From: Candidatus Dadabacteria bacterium
GTDB lineage: Bacteria > Desulfobacterota_D > UBA1144 > Nemesobacterales > JADFKM01
Length of the DNA: 60,980 nucleotides
Direction: 5' to 3'
NCBI GenBank assembly: GCA_022564935.1
Contig: JADFKM010000004.1
Span: 1 to 60,980 of the forward strand
The notes beneath the pieces were generated by a model, which searched no databases, had not been told where the DNA came from, and worked only from the letters and a program-made list of their open reading frames with translations. Each line of letters starts with the position of its first letter. Position 1 is the first letter of the stretch. Positions 1 to 7,731 of this stretch are shown here, one piece after another. The position numbers and the translations under genes were made by a program.

Positions 1-1008
1 GTCATCGTAACCGAAAAACCTGTGTTTAAAGAAGATGTGGCCGCTTACCTCCCCGGCCAGCTCCGCTCCTTCTTCTTTCATTTTACTTTTAATCAGTGAA
101 TGACCCGTTTTCCACATAATGGCTCTGCCGCCCATCCGCTCGATGTCTGCGTAGAGCCTGGTGGAGCTTTTGACCTCCCCAATTACCTTGGCGCCGGGCA
201 CTTGAGGTATGATGTCCCTTGCGAAGATAAGCAGCAGCATGTCGCCCCATATGATGGCGCCGCTCTCGTCCACGACCCCCAGCCTGTCCCCGTCGCCGTC
301 GAACGCAATGCCGAGCTCGCAGCCCTCATCCCTCACCGCTTCGATCAAGTCCTGGAGGTTTTCTTCGCTTCCGGGGTCGGGATGGTGATTCGGGAACGTG
401 CCGTCGGGGGTTGTGTAAAGCTCGGTCAGCTCGCATCCGAAGTCCTTAAAAGTCGTTGGGGCGATTATGCCCGTTGTGGCGTTGCCGCAGTCTATGGCTA
501 CCTTGATGCCGGGCTTTATTTGCAAGTTGTCCTTTAGGAACGATGAATAGGCCCCCGAGATATCCGCTTCCTCAACGCAGCCGCTACCCCGCTCGAACTC
601 CCCGCTCTCGATAATTTCCCGTATACTCTGTATGTCTCTTCCGAAAAGGGACTCGGTTCCCACACACAGTTTCACGCCGTTGTATTCCGCGGGGTTGTGG
701 CTTGCGGTTATCATCGCCCCCCCGTCGACGTCGGTGTTGAACAGCGAGAAGTAGAGCATGGGCGTGGTGACCATTCCGATATCCATGACGTCTACGCCCG
801 TAGAGGTAATGCCCCTGGTCATCGCCCTTGAGAACTCAGGGGAGCTTAATCTGCAGTCCCTGCCTATGGAGGCGCGTTTTTTCCCCTTCCTTGCCATATA
901 CGTGCCGAACGCTCTGCCGAGGAGCTCCACCACTTCTTCATTCAGGTCTTTGCCCACTATGCCCCTGATATCGTATTCCCTGAATATCCGGGGATTGATC
1001 ACATCCAT
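1..1008 (-). CDS. Phosphomannomutase/phosphoglucomutase, 3' end beyond window
   Basis: Interconverts hexose 1- and 6-phosphates for surface polysaccharide precursors in the cytoplasm. The reading frame runs open for 336 codons and leaves the window, so the C-terminal part (usually about 120 residues) is missing. Visible signatures are the N-terminal FREYDIRG motif, the phosphoserine loop TASHNP (Ser103) and the metal-binding loop FDGDGDR (236-242). A GGAGG ribosome site lies about 9 bases before the ATG. The family is certain; preference for mannose or glucose phosphate cannot be read from this part. Confidence 0.93.
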   Translation of the reverse strand, partial: MDVINPRIFREYDIRGIVGKDLNEEVVELLGRAFGTYMARKGKKRASIGRDCRLSSPEFSRAMTRGITSTGVDVMDIGMVTTPMLYFSLFNTDVDGGAMITASHNPAEYNGVKLCVGTESLFGRDIQSIREIIESGEFERGSGCVEEADISGAYSSFLKDNLQIKPGIKVAIDCGNATTGIIAPTTFKDFGCELTELYTTPDGTFPNHHPDPGSEENLQDLIEAVRDEGCELGIAFDGDGDRLGVVDESGAIIWGDMLLLIFARDIIPQVPGAKVIGEVKSSTRLYADIERMGGRAIMWKTGHSLIKSKMKEEGAELAGEVSGHIFFKHRFFGYDD

Positions 1009-1328
1009 CTGTATTAACCTCCGGGGTTGTATGTGAAATTATAAACGTAAATACCGTGTATTGGGAAAATCGTTCCAATACAGTTTACCTGAGCATCTCA
1101 CGGTGATTGGGGCAAAGGCTGGTTTGGAGAGAGAATTATAGAAATTGTAGCAATGGAGAGATTCATGACAATTCTTGGCCGGGTTAAAGTATTTAGTTTT
1201 GGAGATATAGAGGAGAGATGAGAGAATACAGTAGGTTAACAAAGTGGAACATAGGGGTGTTCGTAGGATTAGTCCCTGCTCCCCTGGATTTACGGACTAA
1301 TGATACTGTGCAGTATTACTTTTGGTGC
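1009..1328. other. Intergenic region, no gene seen
   Basis: This 320-base gap lies between the 5' end of the phosphohexomutase gene and the 3' end of the isochorismatase-like gene, both on the minus strand. Short open frames here have no ribosome site or protein-like composition. It probably holds the promoter of the phosphohexomutase gene, but no convincing -35/-10 pair is visible. Confidence 0.5.
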
Positions 1329-2078
1329 CTACTTCAACTTTTTCATGGCAGCCACGGCTTCTTTGGTAGTCAATACGGAGTTCGCGATGAAGCGGAAGTT
1401 GACCAATGCCGATTGGTATCCGTCCCCTTCGGGCACTATGGCGGCGGCTGTTGCGTCCTTAACCACTAAGACCTCAAAGCCCTGCTCGAGAAGCTCTCTC
1501 AAATGGGATTCGACACAAAGGTTCGCGGACATCCCGGCGAGTATAACCTTGTCTATCTTGCGCTTGCGCAGCTGGAGCACAAGGTCGTTTGTCTCAGGGC
1601 CGTAAACCTTGTGCGGGCTTGTGACGACGGTCTTGCCGTCCTTTATGTACGGTTTGTACAACTCGAGGAAATCGGCTCCAGAGCCGGTAAAGCCTTCGAG
1701 GCTCAGGGGGTCTACGCGGTCGAACATCTTGATGTTGTGCATCAATGCCTCAAGCGCCCCCTCGAACTTCCAGCCGTGGTCGGTGGGAAAGTAGTAGTGG
1801 GGGGAGATGAACACCGGTATACCTTTCTTTTTCGCCGTCTTAAGCAAGGCCTCGATGTTGGCGACCGTGTTGTTCTCGGTCACGCTCTTTCCGACGACTC
1901 CCCATGTAACCCCTTCTGGGCTGAGGAAGTCGTTTTGAGGGTCTGTGACAACGAGCGCGGTGGTTCGGTCGATCACCATGCCGGGATTGGGAAGTTCGGC
2001 CACGGCAATCAGGGCTGAGCCCGCTACAAGGGCTATCACTAAGACACCGGCAATAAAACCGCTCTTAAATAAACGCAT
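1329..2078 (-). CDS. Exported isochorismatase-family cysteine hydrolase
   Basis: A 249-residue cysteine hydrolase of the isochorismatase superfamily, whose members cleave amides or vinyl ethers such as nicotinamide or isochorismate. Residues 1-28 form a Sec signal peptide, which is unusual for this mostly cytoplasmic family and suggests a periplasmic enzyme. The nucleophile region SANLCVES has Cys188, and the Asp of VTDPQNDF (Asp46) is the usual general base. An AAGGAG-type ribosome site precedes the ATG. The substrate is unknown; neighbours give no pathway hint. Confidence 0.85.
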   Translation of the reverse strand: MRLFKSGFIAGVLVIALVAGSALIAVAELPNPGMVIDRTTALVVTDPQNDFLSPEGVTWGVVGKSVTENNTVANIEALLKTAKKKGIPVFISPHYYFPTDHGWKFEGALEALMHNIKMFDRVDPLSLEGFTGSGADFLELYKPYIKDGKTVVTSPHKVYGPETNDLVLQLRKRKIDKVILAGMSANLCVESHLRELLEQGFEVLVVKDATAAAIVPEGDGYQSALVNFRFIANSVLTTKEAVAAMKKLK

Positions 2079-2348
2079 AAAACCTTATCTCCTTAACTTT
2101 GATTTGGATAACTAAACTTATTGTATGACAGTTCTAAAGTCAAATTGGTTTCAAAAATATTTACCAAATCTTCAATACGATTTTCTCAGAACGCCTACCG
2201 CTTGGCTTGCAAAAAAAATCGGAGTTGAATTGTTGCGAAAGGCGGATATAGACGGCCGGTTTGTGTGAACAAAGTGCCGTATTTGTAGAGAGGGTGGGGG
2301 TGGCGGTATGAGGGGTCTTGAAATCCTGAGTTCCAAAGAGTCAGAACC

Positions 2349-2882
2349 TCAGTCTGCATCCTCGGCCTCATCCTGTTTCATTTCCGTGTATGACTCGACT
2401 TCGTTCGCGTAATGAATCGGGTCTTTCTCCCAGCTCATGAATTTGCCGAATATATCTTTCAGTCTCTCCTGTATCACGGGGGAGTCGAACTCCCAGCCGT
2501 GGTCTTCCCGGCTTTGGAAAAACATCTTGTAGAAGAGGTTTTGCTCGATGCTTGTGTCTGTGTCCAGCGCCCATCCGGTGCGGATGTAGGAATAGCCGTT
2601 CGCAAACGCTGCGGCGATCGGGCCGCTTAGGCCCAGCCTCTGCGCGGCCAGTCTCACGAGTCTGCAGTATACGCCCATCGCCTCGAGCGTAGTGTAGCTG
2701 TGCTGCTCGAATGTATCAGAAAAATCTGCAAGGTTTTCTTTGAATTCAGACAGCTCGTCACCGTCGGGGCCGGGGTTGGTCATCAAATAATCCGCATCGA
2801 AGCTCCCTATATCTCCGCAGATTCTGAGCGATTTTCCGATGTTGTTCCATTCCCTCTTTGCCGCTTGAGTAATTACGTCCAT
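2349..2882 (-). CDS. Hypothetical protein, 177 aa
   Basis: Not recognised. The product is soluble-looking, acidic, without signal peptide or membrane segment, and rich in predicted helix. It contains many aromatic residues and an acidic C-terminus. A GGGAG-like ribosome site precedes the ATG, and codon use resembles neighbouring genes, which supports a real gene. It stands alone, separated by more than 250 bases on either side. Confidence 0.65.
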   Translation of the reverse strand: MDVITQAAKREWNNIGKSLRICGDIGSFDADYLMTNPGPDGDELSEFKENLADFSDTFEQHSYTTLEAMGVYCRLVRLAAQRLGLSGPIAAAFANGYSYIRTGWALDTDTSIEQNLFYKMFFQSREDHGWEFDSPVIQERLKDIFGKFMSWEKDPIHYANEVESYTEMKQDEAEDAD

Positions 2883-3157
2883 CTGGGCACTCCCGCTCCG
2901 TTTGTTAAGCCAATACCGGTCTGGAGCAATTTATTATTATACCAACAAAGTTTTTACAGAAAAAATCGGGTTTCAGGCCTGACGCTTGTGCCGAGTTATT
3001 CTCCAGACTTTTATCGGTGTATTAGATAGATAATTAGACTCATTGAACTGCCGATTTTTGAGAGCGGATCGCGTGCCGAGGAATGCTTTAAGTTAGGAGG
3101 AGAAGAAAATTATCCGAAGTTAGCAGTAACTGCAAATATTAATGCCGGTTAACGGCG

Positions 3158-3370
3158 CTATTGCCAGGCATTAGCTCGGCGCTCATTCATCTGGTCTCGG
3201 GTGTAGCCGAGGTCGAGAGAAGTAATGGTGACGCCTATGTTGTGGTTGGCAAGAAAGGTGTTTAAAGCATCCACAAAGGTTTCTATCACTCCTACGCACT
3301 TGTGCGCCACAGATTCTCTTTCGGGAAACCTATACTTGTTATTGCACCTGGGACAACTTTTATTTTTCAT
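3158..3370 (-). CDS. Small CxxC protein, 70 aa, possibly remnant
   Basis: Not recognised. The N-terminus has CPRCNN and a third cysteine at about residue 25, suggesting half of a zinc ribbon. The rest is a short helix-strand stretch. The ATG follows directly on a 25-base hairpin (3371-3395) with no ribosome site, so translation from here is doubtful. It may be a remnant or start further in. Base composition is slightly AT-rich compared with the surroundings. Confidence 0.35.
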   Translation of the reverse strand: MKNKSCPRCNNKYRFPERESVAHKCVGVIETFVDALNTFLANHNIGVTITSLDLGYTRDQMNERRANAWQ

Positions 3371-3414
3371 GCCACTATTCTATACTTTTAGTGGCTAAAA
3401 TGTTCACTTTGCCC
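3367..3414 (-). repeat. Dispersed palindromic element, copy A
   Basis: A stretch of about 48 bases that recurs on the plus strand at 16760-16807. The core is an inverted repeat GCCACTA / TAGTGGC (7-bp arms, 11-base spacer) at 3371-3395. A 22-base run across the left arm and spacer is identical in both copies, as read on the minus strand here. It directly precedes the ATG of the small CxxC open frame. It could be a mobile palindromic repeat or a dimeric operator. Confidence 0.7.
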
Positions 3415-3669
3415 ACCGTATAAATAACCCATTCTCTACTGTATTGTTAGTGCAACACTCATGCCAAAACACTAAGTAATATTAATTATTTGGTGACCCT
3501 AAGCAATTCTACACCCCTTTTTATTTTCCACAAAATAACCGCTCAAAAAAAATTTCCGGGCTCAGCGCTGTGTCCGGATGGGCTTTCCACATAAGTTTTG
3601 GTCCTATGCACTGTAGAATTTAATAATGCTTTGTTCCCTGGTTAGAAACCAAAAGGATCAAAAAAGGAC

Positions 3670-3700
3670 TTGACATCGGCGCTAAATTTGTGCTTATTAA
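3670..3700 (+). promoter_or_regulatory. Candidate sigma-70 promoter, near-leaderless
   Basis: TTGACA at 3670-3675 and TATTAA at 3695-3700, with a 19-base spacer. The ATG of the next gene (3707) is six bases past the -10 box and has no ribosome site, so the transcript would start at or beside the start codon. The long spacer lowers certainty. Confidence 0.4.
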
Positions 3701-3706
3701 TTTGTT

Positions 3707-4282
3707 ATGGGCGAAGAAAATCCTTTTGCATCCGAGATTTCAAAGTACATCGATTTGATTAAGGAGAGGGGCCCCCTCACTTTGTGGGAGCTTGCCGTAA
3801 TAGTGGAGACCGAGGCATTCAGAATCAAGGACAGGCTGGAGCCGGTAGTGGAGGAGAAGGAATTGGTGACGTTTGAAGCCGACGGCAGGACTTTCTACAA
3901 TCTGAATGAAATCGGTAGCGGCTCTTCAGGGAACGGCGAAGGCCTCTTTAAGATGAATTTGGATTTTTTCCGCAGAAAACACGCGTTTCAATCCATCCCC
4001 AAGAGAACTGAAGTGAAGACGACAATGGTAGAGAAGTGTTCTTACAAGAAGCTCATTACCGAAGCTTATATATTAACTACCGCTTCCGAGAAATACTCCG
4101 AGGAGCAGCGCATAAAAACAAACCTCGTTGTAGAGAGGGATTTGATAAAGCTCACCACTCTTGAAGAGAAGAAGCTATATCTCGCAGATTTCATTTACGA
4201 AAAGTCCATAGGCAAGAAAAAGAGCTATCTCAAAGACCGGCATCTGCTGGGCGGGCCCGAGGGGTTTGTTCTGGATTCATAA
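3707..4282 (+). CDS. Hypothetical protein with winged-helix-like N-terminus, 191 aa
   Basis: Not recognised. Residues of about 10-65 (ISKYIDLIKERGPLTLWE onward) read like a winged helix: a helical start, a turn helix and a strand pair carrying DGRTFYNL. The remainder is lysine-rich, without membrane segments. No ribosome site precedes the ATG, and a promoter-like TTGACA/TATTAA pair sits so close that the mRNA may be leaderless. The gene is monocistronic, and the next gene runs convergently. Confidence 0.6.
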   Translation: MGEENPFASEISKYIDLIKERGPLTLWELAVIVETEAFRIKDRLEPVVEEKELVTFEADGRTFYNLNEIGSGSSGNGEGLFKMNLDFFRRKHAFQSIPKRTEVKTTMVEKCSYKKLITEAYILTTASEKYSEEQRIKTNLVVERDLIKLTTLEEKKLYLADFIYEKSIGKKKSYLKDRHLLGGPEGFVLDS

Positions 4283-4333
4283 CACCTCGGTTCTGTAGCC
4301 TCTACTTCCAAGCTATATCCCCGAAGGGCGCAT

Positions 4334-4945
4334 TTAGGTCTGGATTTCCAGGGCGGCGTAGCTCTCTCTGTTTTTGATTCTCCCCATCCAGGATATTGCG
4401 CTGGCAAGCGCCGCGTCAACGGCTATTCCCAGGATGTCGAAAAGAGCAATTCTGGGCGTGAGCGCTATATCTGCCAGAGTATAGGCGCCAAGCAGGTATT
4501 GTTTTCCCTCAAGCTCCCTGTCCAGGCGCTCCATGTATTGGGAGAGCTCTGCTTTGGATGTTTCGATCAAACCCGTGTCTCTATCCCCGTTGTTTTTAAG
4601 CAGGAGCTCTCTGTAGATGTTGAACCAGGGGGTGTTGAAGTGGTTGTCCGCGAAATAGCACAGCATCCTCGTCCTTGCCCTCGAGGCGGGTTCGCTGGGC
4701 ATCAGCGGTGGATCGGGGTATTTTTCCTCGAGGTATTCGTTGATAACGGATGACTCGTAGAGCACCGTTTCGCCGTCAACCAGCACGGGCACCTTGCCGT
4801 AGGGGTTCATCTTAATGAAATCCCCCTCTTTCTGCTCCCTTTTTATCAAATCTACTAACACCCTGTCGTACTCAAGCCCCTTTTCGGCAAGAGCGAGCCT
4901 TACTTTTTGGCAGTAAGGACACCGGGGAAAATCATATAATTTCAT
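4334..4945 (-). CDS. Glutathione S-transferase family protein (SspA/MaiA-like)
   Basis: A GST-fold protein of about 203 residues. The N-terminal thioredoxin-like domain has DFPRCPYCQK, then the cis-proline stretch GKVPVLVDG and the glutathione-contact ESSVINEYLEE. The C-terminal half is the helical domain with YTLADIALTPR. The ATG at 4945 is preferred over the upstream GTG (4960), because GTGAGG then serves as its ribosome site. A retained CPYC pair is more like glutaredoxin-type or SspA-like members than classical GSTs. The substrate is unknown. Confidence 0.85.
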   Translation of the reverse strand: MKLYDFPRCPYCQKVRLALAEKGLEYDRVLVDLIKREQKEGDFIKMNPYGKVPVLVDGETVLYESSVINEYLEEKYPDPPLMPSEPASRARTRMLCYFADNHFNTPWFNIYRELLLKNNGDRDTGLIETSKAELSQYMERLDRELEGKQYLLGAYTLADIALTPRIALFDILGIAVDAALASAISWMGRIKNRESYAALEIQT

Positions 4946-5097
4946 AACAACCGGCCTCACTAACCCACATTATAACACATCCTTGGGAGCTTCATTAGCG
5001 CTTGTACCTTGATTGCGGCGTTGAATGGGAATAGATTATGGAGTACTATATTTTGCTCAATTATAAAGGAGACTTAAATGTTTAAAGGAGGCACTAC

Positions 5098-5277
5098 ATG
5101 CCGGCCAAGATAATAACCATTAAGGCTAAGACTAAAGGTGCGCTGAAAGGATTGGCAACTAGGCGAATTAGAGAAGCTGCAAATATTGGGCTACAGTATG
5201 TGAAAGAGGGTTATAAAGACTCTAAAGTGCGAAAGGTAAAAGGGGGTTATGAGATCGATATATCGGTTCACTCATAG
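5098..5277 (+). CDS. Small basic protein, 59 aa
   Basis: Not recognised. It opens with MPAKIITIKAKTKGALKG and is lysine- and arginine-rich, with a basic helix in the middle and a strand-like end. An AAAGGAGG ribosome site stands 6 bases before the ATG, which is the main support. It lies 85 bases upstream of queF on the same strand and could share its transcript. A basic charge suggests nucleic-acid binding, but that is inference. Confidence 0.55.
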   Translation: MPAKIITIKAKTKGALKGLATRRIREAANIGLQYVKEGYKDSKVRKVKGGYEIDISVHS

Positions 5278-5362
5278 GGTGCGAGCATGTGGAGATGTAT
5301 AGAGTAGAGGTTCGATTCATCAACGTTTCATTTGACGAAACACTGATTCAGCCGGACGCAAA

Positions 5363-5713
5363 ATGAGCACGCTTGAAACATTTCCCAACAGCCATCAGGA
5401 CAGGGATTATGAGATTGAAATTACCTGTCCCGAGTTTACCTGCGTATGTCCCAGGACGGGGCAGCCCGATTTTGCTACCATATGTATAAAGTATGTGCCC
5501 GATGAGCTGTGCATCGAGCTTAAATCCCTTAAGCTGTATATGTTCTCTTACAGGGATAAGGGGCAGTTTCATGAAAGCGTCACCAACGCCATCCTCGACG
5601 ACATAGTCGCCGCCTGCAGACCCAGGAGGGCCGAAATAGTAGGCGATTTTAACGTAAGGGGCGGCATCAAAACCGTGGTGAGGGCGACGTATTCAAAAAC
5701 TGGTGAACCCTGA
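5363..5713 (+). CDS. queF: NADPH-dependent 7-cyano-7-deazaguanine reductase QueF, type I
   Basis: Reduces preQ0 to preQ1 in the synthesis of the tRNA base queuosine. At 116 residues it is the short, single-domain (type I, GTP cyclohydrolase-like) form. The catalytic cysteine lies in [12 protein letters not shown] (Cys29, with the partner Asp in GQPDFA). The family stretch [20 protein letters not shown] is complete, including the conserved His-Glu pair. The other preQ genes are not nearby. No preQ1 riboswitch is visible upstream. Confidence 0.95.
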   Translation: MSTLETFPNSHQDRDYEIEITCPEFTCVCPRTGQPDFATICIKYVPDELCIELKSLKLYMFSYRDKGQFHESVTNAILDDIVAACRPRRAEIVGDFNVRGGIKTVVRATYSKTGEP

Positions 5714-5744
5714 GCGCATCCCTGCTCCTGTGTTGCTTTGCACG

Positions 5745-5816
5745 GGCACGTATTTTAACAAGAACCATTTCGCCGGGTTCCTCGAGCTGACCATACCCCT
5801 GGTGCTTCTTGGCGCC
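5745..5816 (+). pseudogene. Remnant of an O-antigen ligase/polymerase gene
   Basis: Directly after queF, the plus-strand frame encodes about 24 residues beginning GTYFNKNHFAGFLEL. This matches the highly conserved N-x-NHFAG-x-LE stretch of Wzy_C/O-antigen ligase membrane proteins, continuing into a hydrophobic segment. The sequence before and after does not match that family and soon meets a stop, so only a splinter is left. The match is from family knowledge and short, hence moderate confidence. Confidence 0.5.
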
Positions 5817-6003
5817 TGCCTTTCTGGACGAAGCGACACAGACAGGGACCATACCCCCGCTCCGTCATTGACAATACAGCGGCTAGAAGGTAAATAAAAG
5901 CTCAGCCGGAGGTTCATCGCTCATTATTTATTAGCTGCCGTTAACCGTTTCTTAGACAGAGCAAGCTCCGCAATCAGATGATTGATTGAGCCAAAAACAA
6001 ATT

Positions 6004-6022
6004 AGTTCCGGTAACCGGAACT
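6004..6022. promoter_or_regulatory. Perfect 19-bp palindrome upstream of ndk
   Basis: AGTTCCGGT and ACCGGAACT form perfect 9-bp arms around one central base, about 75 bases before the ndk start. The lack of a loop argues against a terminator and for a dimeric protein-binding site. No binding protein is encoded next to it. Confidence 0.5.
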
Positions 6023-6096
6023 GAGCGAACATGTCTTAAGATCCTAGGGTGTGGTGAAGCCCCTATCGAGGTGAATTAAACCTGGAGGTGTAAAAG

Positions 6097-6510
6097 TTGG
6101 AGAGAACGCTGTGCATTGTTAAGCCCGACGGGGTTTCCAAGAACTTGATTGGCGAAGTTGTGGGGAGGTTCGAAAAAGGGGGCTTGAGTGTTGTCGCCCT
6201 CAAAATGCTTCACATGTCAAAAAAAGCGGCCGAAGGTTTCTACGCGGTGCACAGGGAGAGGCCTTTCTTCTCCAGCCTCACGGACTTGATGTCTTCTGGG
6301 CCGTGCGTGGTGATGGTTCTGAAAGGGGAAGGAGCGATATCGAAGGCCAGGGACATTATGGGCGCCACAAACCCCGAGGACGCAGCCCCCGGAACTTTGC
6401 GCAAGGACTTTGCCACCGACGTTGAAAAGAACATCGTTCACGGCTCGGACGCCCCTGAGGCGGCCGCATTTGAGATAAGCTACTTTTTCAGCTCCCTTGA
6501 GCGATTCTAG
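6097..6510 (+). CDS. ndk: Nucleoside diphosphate kinase
   Basis: Transfers the gamma phosphate from ATP to nucleoside diphosphates through a phosphohistidine. The 137-residue length is normal. The N-terminus LCIVKPDGV and the active-site NIVHGSD (His115) are intact. The start is TTG, chosen because CTGGAGGTG gives a ribosome site and the family N-terminus begins here. A 19-bp palindrome lies 75 bases upstream. Confidence 0.97.
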   Translation: MERTLCIVKPDGVSKNLIGEVVGRFEKGGLSVVALKMLHMSKKAAEGFYAVHRERPFFSSLTDLMSSGPCVVMVLKGEGAISKARDIMGATNPEDAAPGTLRKDFATDVEKNIVHGSDAPEAAAFEISYFFSSLERF

Positions 6511-6577
6511 GGAAACGGGTGAGGTTGGCGGCCCGGATTTAGGGGCTTAGTAGATCAATTTTCGGGGATACGGCCGG

Positions 6578-7249
6578 ATGTCTTCTCTAATGGTCAGAAT
6601 TTTCGCCGCATTTTTGATATTTCTCATCATTGTAACGGTTGTGCTGTATCTCCTCAGGCGCCCCGCGCTTACTTACATCGGCGAGTACCTTGTACTCAAG
6701 ACACCCGTGGAGACTGCCGGTGCGATAGCGGTGCTCACGGGCTCGATGCCCCAGAGGGTGCTTGAGGCGGTGAAGCTGTACGAGGCCGGATATGGGAGGG
6801 TGATAATCATAACGAGGGGCGAGGCCTCTGTGGCCGGGTTGGCGCTTGAGAAAAAGGGCATTGATATCGTGAGCGAGGCGGACAACAACGAGATGATTGC
6901 CCGGAAGCTGGGAGTGCCCTCAAGCAACATATCAGTTCTGGAAACAGGGGTGAACAGCACTTACTCCGAGAGTCTGGCGGTGCTCAATTATCTGCGGAGA
7001 AAGGGTATTGATACCATAATAGTCGTTACCTCCAAGACTCACACGAGGAGGGCGGATATTATTTTCAAGCGGGTGTTCGGGGAGTGTGGAGGTGAGAATA
7101 TAAAAATAATGACAGTCCCAACGAGTTACGACGATTTCGACCCTGCGAAGTGGTGGAAGGTCAGGAGCAGCCTAAGAAACGTAGCGCTTGAGTACCAGAA
7201 GCTCGCATATCTCTTTCTGTTTGAGGACAGCGTCTGCTCTAAGCCGTGA
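6578..7249 (+). CDS. YdcF-like DUF218 membrane-anchored protein
   Basis: A 223-residue protein of the SanA/YdcF/ElyC (DUF218) group, linked in other bacteria to envelope maintenance. One N-terminal membrane segment (about residues 8-26) is followed by the domain: AIAVLTGS, then RVLEAVKLYEAGYGRVII, and the TYSESLAVLNYL and VVTSKTHTRRAD stretches, which match the usual order of conserved blocks. The catalytic role of the family is not settled. It lies 67 bases after ndk and may be cotranscribed with it. Confidence 0.8.
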   Translation: MSSLMVRIFAAFLIFLIIVTVVLYLLRRPALTYIGEYLVLKTPVETAGAIAVLTGSMPQRVLEAVKLYEAGYGRVIIITRGEASVAGLALEKKGIDIVSEADNNEMIARKLGVPSSNISVLETGVNSTYSESLAVLNYLRRKGIDTIIVVTSKTHTRRADIIFKRVFGECGGENIKIMTVPTSYDDFDPAKWWKVRSSLRNVALEYQKLAYLFLFEDSVCSKP

Positions 7250-7301
7250 GCGCGTGTTGAGAGCCAGCCTTAGGGAATAGGAAGGTCATCAGGAGGTCTA
7301 C

Positions 7302-7330
7302 TTGACTGGGGGTTGGAATTTGTAAATAAT
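7302..7330 (+). promoter_or_regulatory. Promoter of tRNA-Gln
   Basis: TTGACT at 7302-7307, a 17-base spacer and AATAAT at 7325-7330 place the transcription start a few bases before the mature tRNA at 7343. Confidence 0.6.
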
Positions 7331-7342
7331 TATTACCCCGGT

Positions 7343-7416
7343 TGGGGGATCGTCTAACGGCAGGACGATGGGCTCTGGTCCCATTAATCTAGGTTCGAAT
7401 CCTAGTCCCCCAGCCA
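7343..7416 (+). tRNA. tRNA-Gln (anticodon CTG)
   Basis: A 74-base cloverleaf with acceptor TGGGGGA/TCCCCCA, D arm, anticodon arm ATGGG/CCCAT with loop CTCTGGT (anticodon CTG at 7375-7377), a T arm carrying GGTTCGAATCC, and an encoded CCA at 7414-7416. Its last dozen bases are also the 3' end of a truncated recombinase frame on the other strand. This points to the tRNA 3' end as the integration site of a lost element. Confidence 0.97.
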
Positions 7417-7731
7417 TTCTTGATAAGTAGTGCAATCTACCATTAAATCAAACGGTTTTTTTAAAGAATATTGAAGGGTTGCACCTTTTAATTCTAAGTT
7501 CGAAAATACAGAGTTTATGAGCTTCCTTTTTTGCTCTATGTTCGAACTTTCAAATAGTTCGTAAGCCTTTGATGCTATTGAAAGTACTGTGTTTACCGTT
7601 ATTTTGAAGTTCTCATCTGCTTTGAGATAATTTTTTAGTTGTTCGTTGATTTGATATTGCCTGTTCTTAAGTTCCTGACATTTTCTTTCATGCTCGTCTG
7701 GAGTAATGCTCTGAGAAGAGCTGTAATACGC
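7402..7731 (-). pseudogene. Serine recombinase, C-terminal remnant at tRNA-Gln
   Basis: The minus-strand frame encodes about 105 residues typical of the C-terminal end of large serine recombinases: ITPDEHERKCQELKNRQY, ASKAYELFESS, EQKRKLINSVFSNL and SLKKPFDLM, ending EWLGD. A stop codon (7732-7734) cuts the frame on the N-terminal side, so the catalytic and zinc domains are gone. The stop codon and last codons lie inside the tRNA-Gln 3' end. The remnant is AT-rich and overlaps the end of the radical SAM gene in another frame. Confidence 0.85.

Noticed and set aside
1039-1605. Several short open frames around 1.0-1.6 kb on both strands
   Set aside because: They lie in intergenic sequence or antisense to the isochorismatase gene, and none has a ribosome site.
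5078-5113. An 11-codon leader peptide overlapping the small basic gene
   Set aside because: It has an AAAGGAG before it, but so short a frame has no other support and the sequence doubles as the next ribosome site.
5278-5362. Possible preQ1 riboswitch before queF
   Set aside because: AGAGGTTC is present at 5306-5313, but the CCCTC partner and the A-rich tail needed for the pseudoknot are absent.
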